Shown here in pieces: positions 1 to 8,295 of a DNA stretch of 19,043 nucleotides; within the stretch, counting starts at the first letter, position 1; each line of letters starts with the position of its first letter. This DNA is from Akkermansia muciniphila (GTDB taxonomy: Bacteria; Verrucomicrobiota; Verrucomicrobiia; Limisphaerales; UBA9464). The notes beneath the pieces are model-generated. The model saw only the letters and a list, made by a program, of their open reading frames with translations, was not told the DNA's origin and searched no databases. The translations under genes and the position numbers were made by a program. The stretch lies in NCBI GenBank assembly GCA_945873715.1, contig CAMCFL010000007.1, forward strand, positions 1-19,043, read 5' to 3'.

Positions 1-1358
1 TCACCGGCACGCACGACACCGATGTCGAATTGCAACGCCACCTGTCCAAAGTGAAGGCAATGGTCTCGATCGTCTCGCCGCCCTTTGTGAAGAGCGAGGG
101 CTGTGTGCGTGAACTGCAGGAATTCTGCGCCAACGCCGAGGAATCCGGCGGCCTTTGGATCGAGAACAAACCGCGCGTGTTCAAGGTGCTGAAAACACCG
201 GTCGCTCCGGGCGAGATTCCCGGCGATGTGTCGGATCTGTTCGCGCGCCTCTTCGCCTTCGAGTTCTTCGAACAGGACCCGGTCACCGGCCGCATCCGCG
301 AATTTGACGAAGCCTTCGGCCAGACGTTGCAGCAACGTTTTCACGAGCGGCTTTACGACCTCGCGTATGAAGTCTGCCAGGTGTTGCGCATCCTCAAGCA
401 ACTCCAATCCGACGTGGCCGATCCCGCCCAGGCACCCAGCCATCGCCAGGTCATCTACCTCGCTCCCACCACGTCCGATCTCCAGACCGAGCGCGACCGC
501 ATCCGCCGCGAGCTGATCGAGCGCGGACACATGGTGCTTCCCGAGACCCCCTTGCCGTTGTCGGCGAAAGAGCTGGAACGGGTCGTGCGCGGGCACCTCG
601 ACAAATGTTCCATGGCCATTCATCTGCTTGGTACCAACTACGGGGTCACGCCTGAGGATTCCGCGGAGTCACTGCCCTGCCTCCAGGTCAAACTCAGCGC
701 CCAACACGCGCGCCAGAAGCCTTTCAAATGTTACTTCTGGATGCCCGGCGTGGCCCAGGTGACCGACGCCCGGCAAAAGAGCTTTCTCCAGCAGGTTCAG
801 GAAGATCCCACCCTCCACGACCACGCCGAGATCATGGAAGGCGATCTCAGCCTGCTGAAACGCGAGCTGATCCGCTGGCTGGAACCCCCCAAACCGAAGC
901 CAGCCGTCCTGGCCGCGCCTGCCGCCGTGAAATACGCTGACGGTCCACCCAAGGTCTATCTCATCTGTGAACCGCGCGATGAAGACGCCATTGAACCGCT
1001 CGAGGATTACCTGTTCGCCCGGGGACTCGACGTTTGCCTGCCGGCGTTCGACGGCTCGGATGCGGATGCCGAGGCGTTGCACCGCGAGAATCTGCTGACC
1101 TGCGACGCGGCGATCGTCTTCTTCGGCGCCGCGCCGCGCGCGTGGGTGGACATCAAGCTCCGCGAGCTCCTCAAGGCCGCCGGCAGCGGACGCTCCGGGC
1201 CGATCCGGGTGCAGGCCGTTTACATCGCGCCGCCGGAGGATCATCGCAAGGAGCGCTTCCGCACCTTGCAGGCCCGCGTGATCCGCCAGGGCATCGAGTT
1301 CAAACCCGACGCCGAACTGGAAGCCTTCGTCACGGAGTTGAAAGGGGCCGCCGTATGA
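1..1358 (+). CDS. TIR-domain signalling protein with three TIR-like modules, 5' end cut by window
   Basis: The reading frame is open from base 3, so the true start lies left of the window; the TTG at base 30 is internal to a domain. Three modules are visible. Bases 3 to about 350 encode the C-terminal half of a TIR domain (VSIVSPPFVKSEGCVREL), with the serine, cysteine and glutamate pattern of TIR domains. About 447-870 encodes a DUF4062/TIR-like module (VIYLAPTTSDLQTERDRIR, then HLLGTNYGVTPED). About 951-1355 encodes a third TIR-like module (KVYLICEPRDEDAIEPLE, then CDAAIVFFGAAPRAWVDIK). TIR domains act as protein-interaction modules or as NAD-consuming effectors; which applies here is not shown. 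The stop overlaps the start of the STAND-WD40 gene by ATGA, so the two products are probably made together and work together. The module assignments rest on motif recognition, not on a profile search. Confidence 0.85.
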   Translation, partial: TGTHDTDVELQRHLSKVKAMVSIVSPPFVKSEGCVRELQEFCANAEESGGLWIENKPRVFKVLKTPVAPGEIPGDVSDLFARLFAFEFFEQDPVTGRIREFDEAFGQTLQQRFHERLYDLAYEVCQVLRILKQLQSDVADPAQAPSHRQVIYLAPTTSDLQTERDRIRRELIERGHMVLPETPLPLSAKELERVVRGHLDKCSMAIHLLGTNYGVTPEDSAESLPCLQVKLSAQHARQKPFKCYFWMPGVAQVTDARQKSFLQQVQEDPTLHDHAEIMEGDLSLLKRELIRWLEPPKPKPAVLAAPAAVKYADGPPKVYLICEPRDEDAIEPLEDYLFARGLDVCLPAFDGSDADAEALHRENLLTCDAAIVFFGAAPRAWVDIKLRELLKAAGSGRSGPIRVQAVYIAPPEDHRKERFRTLQARVIRQGIEFKPDAELEAFVTELKGAAV

Positions 1359-4300
1359 TCCACCCCCATCGCGCAGACAACCCGTTCCCCGGACTACGTT
1401 CGTTCACGCCCGAGGAAGACCACCTCTTCTTCGGTCGGGAAGAGCAGACGATGGATCTGCTGCGGACGCTCGGCACCCACCGCTTCCTCGCCGTGGTCGG
1501 CACCTCGGGCAGCGGCAAGTCCTCGCTCGTGCGCTGCGGCCTGCTTTCCCAATTGCTCGGCGGCAAGATGCTCGCGGCCGGCACCGGCTGGGAAGTCGCC
1601 GTCACGCATCCCGGTGCCGCGCCGATGAGCCATCTCGCCGAGTCCCTGCTCGCGGCCGATCTCTACGACGCGACGGAAGAAGACGCCAAGGCCCGCCTGC
1701 TCGCCACGCTTTCGCGCAGTCACCTCGGCCTCATCGAGGCGATTCGTCAGGCGCAGCTCCCCGCCGGCACGAACTTCCTGCTGGTCGTCGATCAGTTCGA
1801 GGAGATCTTCCGCTTCAACCAGGGCGGCGCGGCGCAGCGGGACACGGCCAATGAATTCGTCAGCATGTTGCTCCAGGCTGCCGCGCAAACGGACGTGCCG
1901 ATTTACGTCGTGCTCACCATGCGCTCGGACTTCATCGGCGACTGCGCCCAGTTCGAGAATCTCGCCGAGGCCGTGAACCGCGGCGAATACCTCATCCCGC
2001 GGATGACCCGCGAGCAGTTCAAGCAATCCATCGAAGGCCCGATCCGCGTCGCCGGCGGCACGATCACGCCGCGCCTTCTGCAACGGTTGCTCAACGATCT
2101 CGGCGATCAGACCGATCAACTGCCCTGCCTCCAGCACGCGCTCATGCGCACCTGGGACCAGTGGCGCCGTAGCAGCCGAGGTGACGAGGCTCCATCTATC
2201 TCCGCCGAAAGAAGTCAGAGCCTCCTTACGTCGGCTGCTACGAGGGCTTTGGATCTCGAGGACTACGACGCCATCGGCCGGATGCGCGAGGCCTTGTCGC
2301 GCCATGCGGACGAGCTTTACGAAAACCTCGGATCGGATCGCGCCCGGAAGCTCTGCGCGGCGCTCTTCAAGGCCCTCACCTTGCGCGAATCGGAGAACCG
2401 CGGCATCCGCCGGCCGCAGACCCTCGGGCGGCTCGCGCAAATCGTCGATGTGCCAGCCGCCGAACTCGCGCCGCTCATCGAAGTGTTCCGCCAACCGGGC
2501 GTGACCTTTCTCATGCCGCCGCCGGAGGTGCCCCTGCTCGATCCTACCGTCGTCGACATCTCCCATGAGAGCCTGATGCGCGTCTGGGTGCGGTTGCGCA
2601 ACTGGGTGGAGGAAGAGGCATCGTCGGTCGGCATCTTCCACCGGCTCGCCGAGAGCGCAGCGCTGCACGAAAAGGGCAAGGCCGGCTTGTATCGCGATCC
2701 CGAGCTGGGCATTGCCCTGAGCTGGCGCGACGACGCGCACGCCAACGCCGTCTGGGCGGATCAATACGGCGGTCATTTCGATCAGGCGATGGCGTTTCTG
2801 GACCGCAGTCGTGATGACGCCGAGCGGGAGGAGAAGGAACGCGAAGCCGCCCGCCAGCGGGAACTCGAGCGCGCCCAGCAGTTCGCCGAAGCGCAGGCCA
2901 AGGTGGCGCGCCTGTTCAAGCGCTTCGCCGGCAGCCTTGCGGTCGGCCTCTGCCTCGCCATCGCGCTCACGATCTGGGCGTTCACCCTGCGGCGCGAGGC
3001 CCAGCGCCAGGAGGCCGCCGCCCAGCAGCAGCGCCAGCTCGCGCAGGCCAAGGAAAAGGAAGCCACCGCAAGCGAGGCCCGCGCCAGCAGTGCCAAAGCC
3101 ACCGCTGATCGCATCGCTTACTCGTCGCAGATGCTCCTGGCCCAGAGCCACTGGGACAGCGGCAACATCAAACAACTTCACGCAGTCTTGGCGGAGACCG
3201 GGTCCTACCCGGATCGCGGGTTCGAATGGTATTACTGGCAGCGCCTCTGCCAGCTCGATTTGCTGACTTTCCGCGAGCATACCAAAGGAGTCATCGCGGT
3301 CGCTTATTCCCCGGATAGCCGCTGGGTCGCCAGCGGCTCTGACGACGCCACCATCAAGATCTGGGAAGCGGAGACGGGACGAGTCCGGCTCACGCTCAAG
3401 GGGCACTTACGGGAGGTCCGTTGCCTCGCCTTCTCCCCGGATGGCCGGCATCTCGCCAGTGGCGCTAGCGATAACACCGTAAAAGTGTGGGATACCGAGA
3501 CGGGGCGCCTCTTGACCGATTTCAGGAAGCACGACAAGTGGGTTGAATCTCTGGCCTTTTCCGCTGACGGCCGGCGTATTGGCAGCCGCGACGTTGGCTG
3601 GGCAAGGGTGTGGGACGCGGAGACCGGCCGCGAGTTGATCGAACTCGCCACCGAATTCGGCGGGCAGCGTACCGCCCTTTCCCCGGACTTCCGCCGAATC
3701 GCCATCGGGCTTAAGAACGGCAATGTGAAAGTGTGCGACCTGGAGACGGGCCGTGAATTGTTCGTCACCGGCCGCGTGCCGTCCGTTTCAACCACGTGGG
3801 ATTGGGCCAACTCCGTGGCCTACTCGCCCGACGGACGGCGGATTGCGTGCGGCGGGAATGCCGCCGAACTGTGTGTGTGGGATGCGGAAAGCGGCGCCCT
3901 GGTGCAGGCCATCGAAGAAGCCCATCAACCCGGCTGGACGGGGGTCGTGGTCGCGTTCTCGCCGGATGGCCGCCGGATCGCCAGCGGCGCCACCGACAAC
4001 ATTATCAAAATTCGGGAGACGGAGAGCGGCCGGGAGATGCTTGCCTTCAGGGGCCATCGTGATGCGGTCCATTCCGTCGCCTTTTCCCCGGACGGGCGGC
4101 GGCTCGTCAGCGGGAGTCGAGACCTGACCGCAAAGGTGTGGGACCTGGATCCCAACCGCGAGGTGCTCACGCTCCCGGGCCATACCAATGGTCTGTCAAC
4201 CGTCTCCTTTTCGGCCGATGGAAAACGGTTTTTCAGCACGGATGCGCACGGCACCGGCATTGTCTGGGACACCGCCACCGCTCGTGCCTTGAACACTTGG

Positions 4301-5866
4301 AACCTGCCGAGCCATTTCACCGCGCCAGGAGTCATCTTCCCCGACGGACGCCGGGTGGCTCTTGCTCAAAACCTCTTCTTCAATGGGGACCAGAACAAGC
4401 ACATCGTGGTGGTGTTCGACGTGGAGACCGGTCGCCGCGTGTCCACCTTCACGGGCCACATGTCCACCACGAGCACTGGCAATTCAAGGGGCATCGACAG
4501 CGTGGTCGTGTCCCCCGATGGCCGGCGGATCGCCAGCTCGGGAGAGGGCAGTGTCGTGAAGATCTGGGAGGCTGAGACGGGGCGGGAGCTGGTTTCCATC
4601 AACGGCCCCGGATCGAGAATCATGGGCCTCGCGTTTTCCCCGGACGGAAGACGGATTGCCGGCTCCGGCCACCACGGTGATGGAGAGCTGATGATTTGGG
4701 ATGCGGACACCGGCCGTCAATTGCACCTCATCGATACTCCCGCCGTGTTTGGTAAAGATGTGGCCTTTTCCCCCGATGGCCGCCAGGTCGCCGTGACTTG
4801 CCCAGACTCAGTCACGAGAGTGTACGATAGCGAAAGCGGCCAGCCGTTGCTCACGCTTCAGGGCCACTCCGGCGAAGTAAAGGGAGTTGCCTACTCCCCG
4901 GACGGCCGGCGCATCGCCACCTGCGCGGACAACACCATCAAGCTGTGGGAGGCCGAGTCTGGCCGGGAATTGCTCAATCTCAAGAACCGGCGGAGCGGAG
5001 TGAATGAACTCGCGTTCTCGCCCGACGGTCAGAGCATCGCAAGTGGGACTTTTCACGGCGTTGCGGAAGTTTTTAGAATTGCGCCCGCCTCCGAGGTAAG
5101 CCGCCGGATGGAGGAAGAACGCGCAGCGCAAGAAAGTCTGGCGAAGCGTGCGGCGGCCCTGCAGGAGGAGCTTGCGCCGATTCGCACAGCGGAAGCGAAG
5201 CCCGCCGAGGAAGCGCGGGCGCGGGAGCTTGCCGCGTTGGCAGGGACGATCCCTGAGCCTGCTCTCAAACACCAGCCGCGCACGCAAGACCGGCCGTTGC
5301 TGCCGGGGGACCCCGGTGTGATCCGGCAGTGGCTTGTGCTGGCACCATTGCCCTTCGAGGGCAACGCCGATCTCAACGTGCTCAGGCAACAGGTTCCAAA
5401 TGAGGCTCGCTTGCGCCCGCGCGCCGGCGAGCGTCCAGCCGCCGCACCGGCAGGTCTCGCGTGGACTGCGGTGCGTTTGGGCGAAGATTCTTACCACCTC
5501 GATTTCGTGGAGTTGGTGAACAAAGCCCACCCGCAGGCCGACACCGTTAACCAGGTGGCCTATGCCGTGGCCTATATCGTGAGTGAAAAACCGCAGACCG
5601 GGCTGACGCTGCTGGTGGGCAGCGATGAAACCGCGCGAACCTACCTCAACGAAAAAGAAATCTACCGGCAACTGGCCCCGAGCACCCCATGGCAGGGGGA
5701 CCGCGATGAGGCAACCGGCGTCCAACTGAACGCTGGGCAGAACGTGCTGGTTTTCAAAGTGGCGAACGTCTTCGGAGCCTGGGGAGGCTCGGTGCGCTTC
5801 ACCACCGCCGACGGCCAGCCGGTCAAGGGGATCCGTGTGACCCTCGATCCGGACGCGAAGAAGTGA
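1355..5866 (+). CDS. nSTAND NTPase with one membrane helix, 14 WD40 repeats and C-terminal jelly-roll-like domain
   Basis: A product of 1503 residues. I chose ATG 1355 because it overlaps the upstream stop (ATGA), has an AAAGGGG Shine-Dalgarno-like stretch about 8 bases before it, and gives the family-like start DNPFPGLRSFTPEEDHLFFGRE; the frame extends upstream only by overlapping the TIR gene. Order of parts: nSTAND1-type NTPase with Walker A GTSGSGKSS (49-57) and Walker B LLVVDQFEE (Asp146); helical region to about 500; charged segment; one hydrophobic helix (about 525-546); coiled coil rich in Gln, Ala and Glu; linker RGFEWYYWQRLC; fourteen WD40 repeats (about 639-1244), enough for two seven-bladed propellers; coiled coil (about 1247-1297); and a C-terminal beta-rich domain (about 1320-1500; motifs QWLVLAPLPFEG, YLNEKEIY, GQNVLVFKVANV) like the jelly-roll domains attached to secreted enzymes. 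STAND proteins are ATP-dependent switches whose repeats sense a ligand. Residues 272-296 come from a palindromic repeat. Confidence 0.9.
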   Translation: MIHPHRADNPFPGLRSFTPEEDHLFFGREEQTMDLLRTLGTHRFLAVVGTSGSGKSSLVRCGLLSQLLGGKMLAAGTGWEVAVTHPGAAPMSHLAESLLAADLYDATEEDAKARLLATLSRSHLGLIEAIRQAQLPAGTNFLLVVDQFEEIFRFNQGGAAQRDTANEFVSMLLQAAAQTDVPIYVVLTMRSDFIGDCAQFENLAEAVNRGEYLIPRMTREQFKQSIEGPIRVAGGTITPRLLQRLLNDLGDQTDQLPCLQHALMRTWDQWRRSSRGDEAPSISAERSQSLLTSAATRALDLEDYDAIGRMREALSRHADELYENLGSDRARKLCAALFKALTLRESENRGIRRPQTLGRLAQIVDVPAAELAPLIEVFRQPGVTFLMPPPEVPLLDPTVVDISHESLMRVWVRLRNWVEEEASSVGIFHRLAESAALHEKGKAGLYRDPELGIALSWRDDAHANAVWADQYGGHFDQAMAFLDRSRDDAEREEKEREAARQRELERAQQFAEAQAKVARLFKRFAGSLAVGLCLAIALTIWAFTLRREAQRQEAAAQQQRQLAQAKEKEATASEARASSAKATADRIAYSSQMLLAQSHWDSGNIKQLHAVLAETGSYPDRGFEWYYWQRLCQLDLLTFREHTKGVIAVAYSPDSRWVASGSDDATIKIWEAETGRVRLTLKGHLREVRCLAFSPDGRHLASGASDNTVKVWDTETGRLLTDFRKHDKWVESLAFSADGRRIGSRDVGWARVWDAETGRELIELATEFGGQRTALSPDFRRIAIGLKNGNVKVCDLETGRELFVTGRVPSVSTTWDWANSVAYSPDGRRIACGGNAAELCVWDAESGALVQAIEEAHQPGWTGVVVAFSPDGRRIASGATDNIIKIRETESGREMLAFRGHRDAVHSVAFSPDGRRLVSGSRDLTAKVWDLDPNREVLTLPGHTNGLSTVSFSADGKRFFSTDAHGTGIVWDTATARALNTWNLPSHFTAPGVIFPDGRRVALAQNLFFNGDQNKHIVVVFDVETGRRVSTFTGHMSTTSTGNSRGIDSVVVSPDGRRIASSGEGSVVKIWEAETGRELVSINGPGSRIMGLAFSPDGRRIAGSGHHGDGELMIWDADTGRQLHLIDTPAVFGKDVAFSPDGRQVAVTCPDSVTRVYDSESGQPLLTLQGHSGEVKGVAYSPDGRRIATCADNTIKLWEAESGRELLNLKNRRSGVNELAFSPDGQSIASGTFHGVAEVFRIAPASEVSRRMEEERAAQESLAKRAAALQEELAPIRTAEAKPAEEARARELAALAGTIPEPALKHQPRTQDRPLLPGDPGVIRQWLVLAPLPFEGNADLNVLRQQVPNEARLRPRAGERPAAAPAGLAWTAVRLGEDSYHLDFVELVNKAHPQADTVNQVAYAVAYIVSEKPQTGLTLLVGSDETARTYLNEKEIYRQLAPSTPWQGDRDEATGVQLNAGQNVLVFKVANVFGAWGGSVRFTTADGQPVKGIRVTLDPDAKK
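2169..2241. repeat. REP-like palindrome inside the STAND coding sequence
   Basis: Two 24-base arms (2169-2192 and 2218-2241) are reverse complements at 21 of 24 positions, separated by a 25-base spacer. The arm core is GTAGCAGCCGA. The element adds about 24 residues (around SSRGDEAPSISAERSQSLL) between WDQWRR and ALDLEDYDAIGRMREAL, segments that are normally close together in nSTAND1 proteins. The reading frame stays open. The arm layout is that of bacterial REP/BIME elements; I see no other copy in this window. Confidence 0.8.
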
Positions 5867-5878
5867 GTGCCACGTGAT

Positions 5879-5905
5879 GGGGTTCCTCGCGCTGCGAGGA
5901 ACCCC
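5879..5905 (+). terminator. Hairpin after the TIR/STAND pair, probable terminator
   Basis: Twelve-base perfect arms (GGGGTTCCTCGC and GCGAGGAACCCC) around a 3-base loop start 12 bases after the STAND stop codon. A run of six T follows, but 14 bases after the stem, so it is not a textbook intrinsic terminator. It would separate the pair from the amine oxidase gene. The rest of the gap to 6159 shows no gene and no promoter I can identify. Confidence 0.5.
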
Positions 5906-6159
5906 CTGGAGTTTGGGCATTTTTTGGAGTGTTCGCGGGCCCAAAGGGCCGTGATGGCGCGAATGTGCCAGGTTCAGTTTTGAAACGGCCTGTGAGGCGC
6001 CCGATCCAGCTGGACCGAGGAGGTGCGGTTTGACTTGCATCGAACATCCGGCAGGGTGGGTAAAAGTTGATGCAGATTCTGCTTTAGACTGCCGATGGAC
6101 CCGCAACGGTCCGCCCTGTTTCTCCGTCGGATCTGTCGCGCCGATCCGTTGATCTTGCC

Positions 6160-8070
6160 ATGAAACATCCTCTTGAACCCTTGTCGCAGGCCGAAGTTCA
6201 GCTGGTCGTCACCCTCCTCAAATCCGCCGGCAAGGTCACCCCGACCACGCGCTTCGTCTCCGTCAGCCTGAAGGAGCCGGAAAAACATTTCGTGCATGGC
6301 TTCAAGCCGGGCGCGTCGTTCTCGCGTGAGGCGTCCGCCGTGCTTTTCGACAATGCCAAGAACGCCTGTTACGAAGCGTCGGTCTCGCTGACGCACCAGC
6401 GGATGCTGGGCCACCGCCACGTGCCGGGCGTGCAGCCGACCATGACAGCCGACGAGCAGGTCGAGTGCGAGCAGGCGGTCCTGGCAAGTGCGGAGTTCAA
6501 GGCGGCGCTGAAGAGGCATTGCGGAGTAGAGGATACGAATTTGGTGATGGTCGACATCTGGAGCGCGGGGAACTACGGGAGTGACGAAGACCGGACGCGG
6601 CGACTCGCCCGGCCGCTCTGCTTCCTGCGCAGCGATGCGACGGACAACGGGTATGCCCGTCCCATCGAAGGCCTGCGTCCGGTGGTTGACCTCAACGAGA
6701 TGAAGGTGATCCGGGTCGAGGAATACGGGCACTGGCCGCTTCCGCCCAACGCGGGGCAATATGGCTGGGACCGCGTGACCCGGAAACGTGAGGCACCCAA
6801 ATTGCTGAACATCCAGCAGCCTGACGGACCCAGCTTTGAGGTCGACGGATATACCGTGCGCTGGCAGCAATGGGAGTTTGTGATCGGGTTCAACGGTCGC
6901 GAGGGGCTGACGCTCAACCATCTTACCTATGATGACGCCGGCGAGAAACGTTCGATTCTCTACCGGGGGTCGCTTTCTGAAATGGTTGTGCCCTACGGCG
7001 ACCCGGCGCCGCAGCAGGTGCGCAAGAACGCCTTTGATGCGGGGGAATATGGCCTGGGCTACTGCGCCAACAGTCTGGAACTCGGTTGCGACTGCCTGGG
7101 CTGGATCCAGTATTTTGATGGCGAACTCTGCACCAGCCGGGGCGAACCCCTCACCATCAAGAACGCGGTCTGCATGCATGAAGAGGACTTCGGGATTCTC
7201 TGGAAGCACACGGATCGACGAATGCCTGACCGGCCCGAGGTTCGTCGATCGCGACGGCTGGTGATCTCGTCGATCGCGACGGTGGAGAATTATGAGTACG
7301 GGTTCTTCTGGTATCTCTATCAGGATGGGAACATCCAGTTCGAGATCAAGCTCACCGGCATCCTGTCGATGGGCGCGCTGAGGCCGGGCGAGAAGTCACC
7401 TTATGGCACGTTGATTGCCCCGCAGCTCTACGCGCCGAATCACCAGCACTTTTTCAACATGCGGCTGGACGTCGATCTCGATGGAATGACCAACTCGGTT
7501 TACCAACTGGACTTCGTCCCGGATCCCCCCGGGCCTTCGAACCCCGAGGAGAATGCCTTTCGCTCTAAGGCGACGCTCCTCGCGAGCGAGCGGCAGGCGT
7601 GCGCCTCACTGAACTTGGAGACGGCGCGGACCTGGAAGATTCTCAACCCGGACCGGTTGAATGCGGTTGGCGATCCGGTGGGCTACCGCTTCCTGCCGGG
7701 CGACAATTGCGTGCCTTTTGCGAGCAAGAAGGCTTGGTGGCGCAAGCGCGCCGGGTTTGTGGATCATCATGTATGGGTGACTCCTTTTGCCGAAGCCGAA
7801 AGGCACGCGGCAGGGGATTATCCAAATCAAAGTAGTGGCGGCGAGGGCTTGCCAACCTGGACTGCGGCGGACCGGCCCATCGCCGGGAAGGATGTGGTGC
7901 TCTGGTATACCTTTGGGCACACGCACCTTCCCCGTCCGGAGGATTACCCGGTGATGCCCACGGCCTACCTTGGATTCCTGCTCAAACCGAGCGGGTTCTT
8001 CACGGAGAATCCGGCCAATGACGTCCCGCCTTCGGCCAAGGTGGTGAAAAAGGCCTGTTGCAACGGGTGA
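6160..8070 (+). CDS. Copper amine oxidase (primary-amine oxidase)
   Basis: A 636-residue homodimeric-type copper/topaquinone amine oxidase, which oxidises primary amines to aldehydes with release of ammonia and hydrogen peroxide. All key residues are visible: catalytic base Asp293 in NAFDAGEYGLG, the topaquinone precursor Tyr378 in TVENYEY, copper ligands His428 and His430 in PNHQHF, and His589 in GHTHLPRPEDYP. Spacing matches the Arthrobacter enzyme family closely, and the length is normal for cytoplasmic members. There is no signal peptide, so the enzyme probably stays in the cytoplasm. The ATG start opens the expected N-terminal domain (PLSQAEVQLVVTLLK); no clear Shine-Dalgarno sequence precedes it. 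Substrate cannot be read from the sequence; tyramine or phenylethylamine are typical for the family. Neighbours give no pathway hint. Confidence 0.95.
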   Translation: MKHPLEPLSQAEVQLVVTLLKSAGKVTPTTRFVSVSLKEPEKHFVHGFKPGASFSREASAVLFDNAKNACYEASVSLTHQRMLGHRHVPGVQPTMTADEQVECEQAVLASAEFKAALKRHCGVEDTNLVMVDIWSAGNYGSDEDRTRRLARPLCFLRSDATDNGYARPIEGLRPVVDLNEMKVIRVEEYGHWPLPPNAGQYGWDRVTRKREAPKLLNIQQPDGPSFEVDGYTVRWQQWEFVIGFNGREGLTLNHLTYDDAGEKRSILYRGSLSEMVVPYGDPAPQQVRKNAFDAGEYGLGYCANSLELGCDCLGWIQYFDGELCTSRGEPLTIKNAVCMHEEDFGILWKHTDRRMPDRPEVRRSRRLVISSIATVENYEYGFFWYLYQDGNIQFEIKLTGILSMGALRPGEKSPYGTLIAPQLYAPNHQHFFNMRLDVDLDGMTNSVYQLDFVPDPPGPSNPEENAFRSKATLLASERQACASLNLETARTWKILNPDRLNAVGDPVGYRFLPGDNCVPFASKKAWWRKRAGFVDHHVWVTPFAEAERHAAGDYPNQSSGGEGLPTWTAADRPIAGKDVVLWYTFGHTHLPRPEDYPVMPTAYLGFLLKPSGFFTENPANDVPPSAKVVKKACCNG

Positions 8071-8082
8071 ACGGTCCAACCC

Positions 8083-8157
8083 ACGTCTTGGCGACTCGTA
8101 GAAGGCCGGGGCGGGCTTAGACGCCTTGGGGATGCGATTGGACCTGGGACAAGACGT
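8083..8157. repeat. Imperfect inverted repeat downstream of the amine oxidase
   Basis: ACGTCTTG (8083-8090) and CAAGACGT (8150-8157) are perfect arms. Weaker pairing continues outside them (GAACGGT near 8070 against ACCGTTC near 8165). It lies just after the amine oxidase stop and could be a small dispersed repeat or a transcript-end structure. No T run follows. Confidence 0.4.
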
Positions 8158-8202
8158 CTCCTGAACCGTTCCGGCTGAGGCGCGAACCAGCACCAGATCT
8201 CT

Positions 8203-8265
8203 GCCCCCGCATGTGCGGGGGCGGCGAGTCCCGGGGGCAAATCCGTGTGTGGCCGACGGGACTCG
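8203..8265. repeat. Two hairpins upstream of the duplicated membrane protein gene
   Basis: GCCCCCGC-ATGT-GCGGGGGC (8203-8222) is an 8-base perfect stem. Directly after it, CGAGTCCC (8225-8232) pairs with GGGACTCG (8258-8265). They lie 31 bases before the predicted start at 8296, so they may shape the leader of that mRNA or end the preceding transcript. The function is not determined. Confidence 0.4.
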
Positions 8266-8295
8266 TGCTTTTCTGGCGGTCCACTCCCTCGTCAC

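Noticed and set aside
1034..1354. Upstream extension of the STAND frame
   Set aside because: It overlaps the third TIR-like module in another frame and has arginine-rich shadow composition; ATG 1355 fits family, ribosome site and ATGA overlap.
1394..3406. Long minus-strand open frame of 670 codons
   Set aside because: It is antisense to the conserved NTPase; such frames are expected in GC-rich DNA.
4808..6106. Minus-strand frame of 432 codons covering the STAND 3' end and the following gap
   Set aside because: It is mostly antisense to WD40 and the C-terminal domain; no recognisable protein features.
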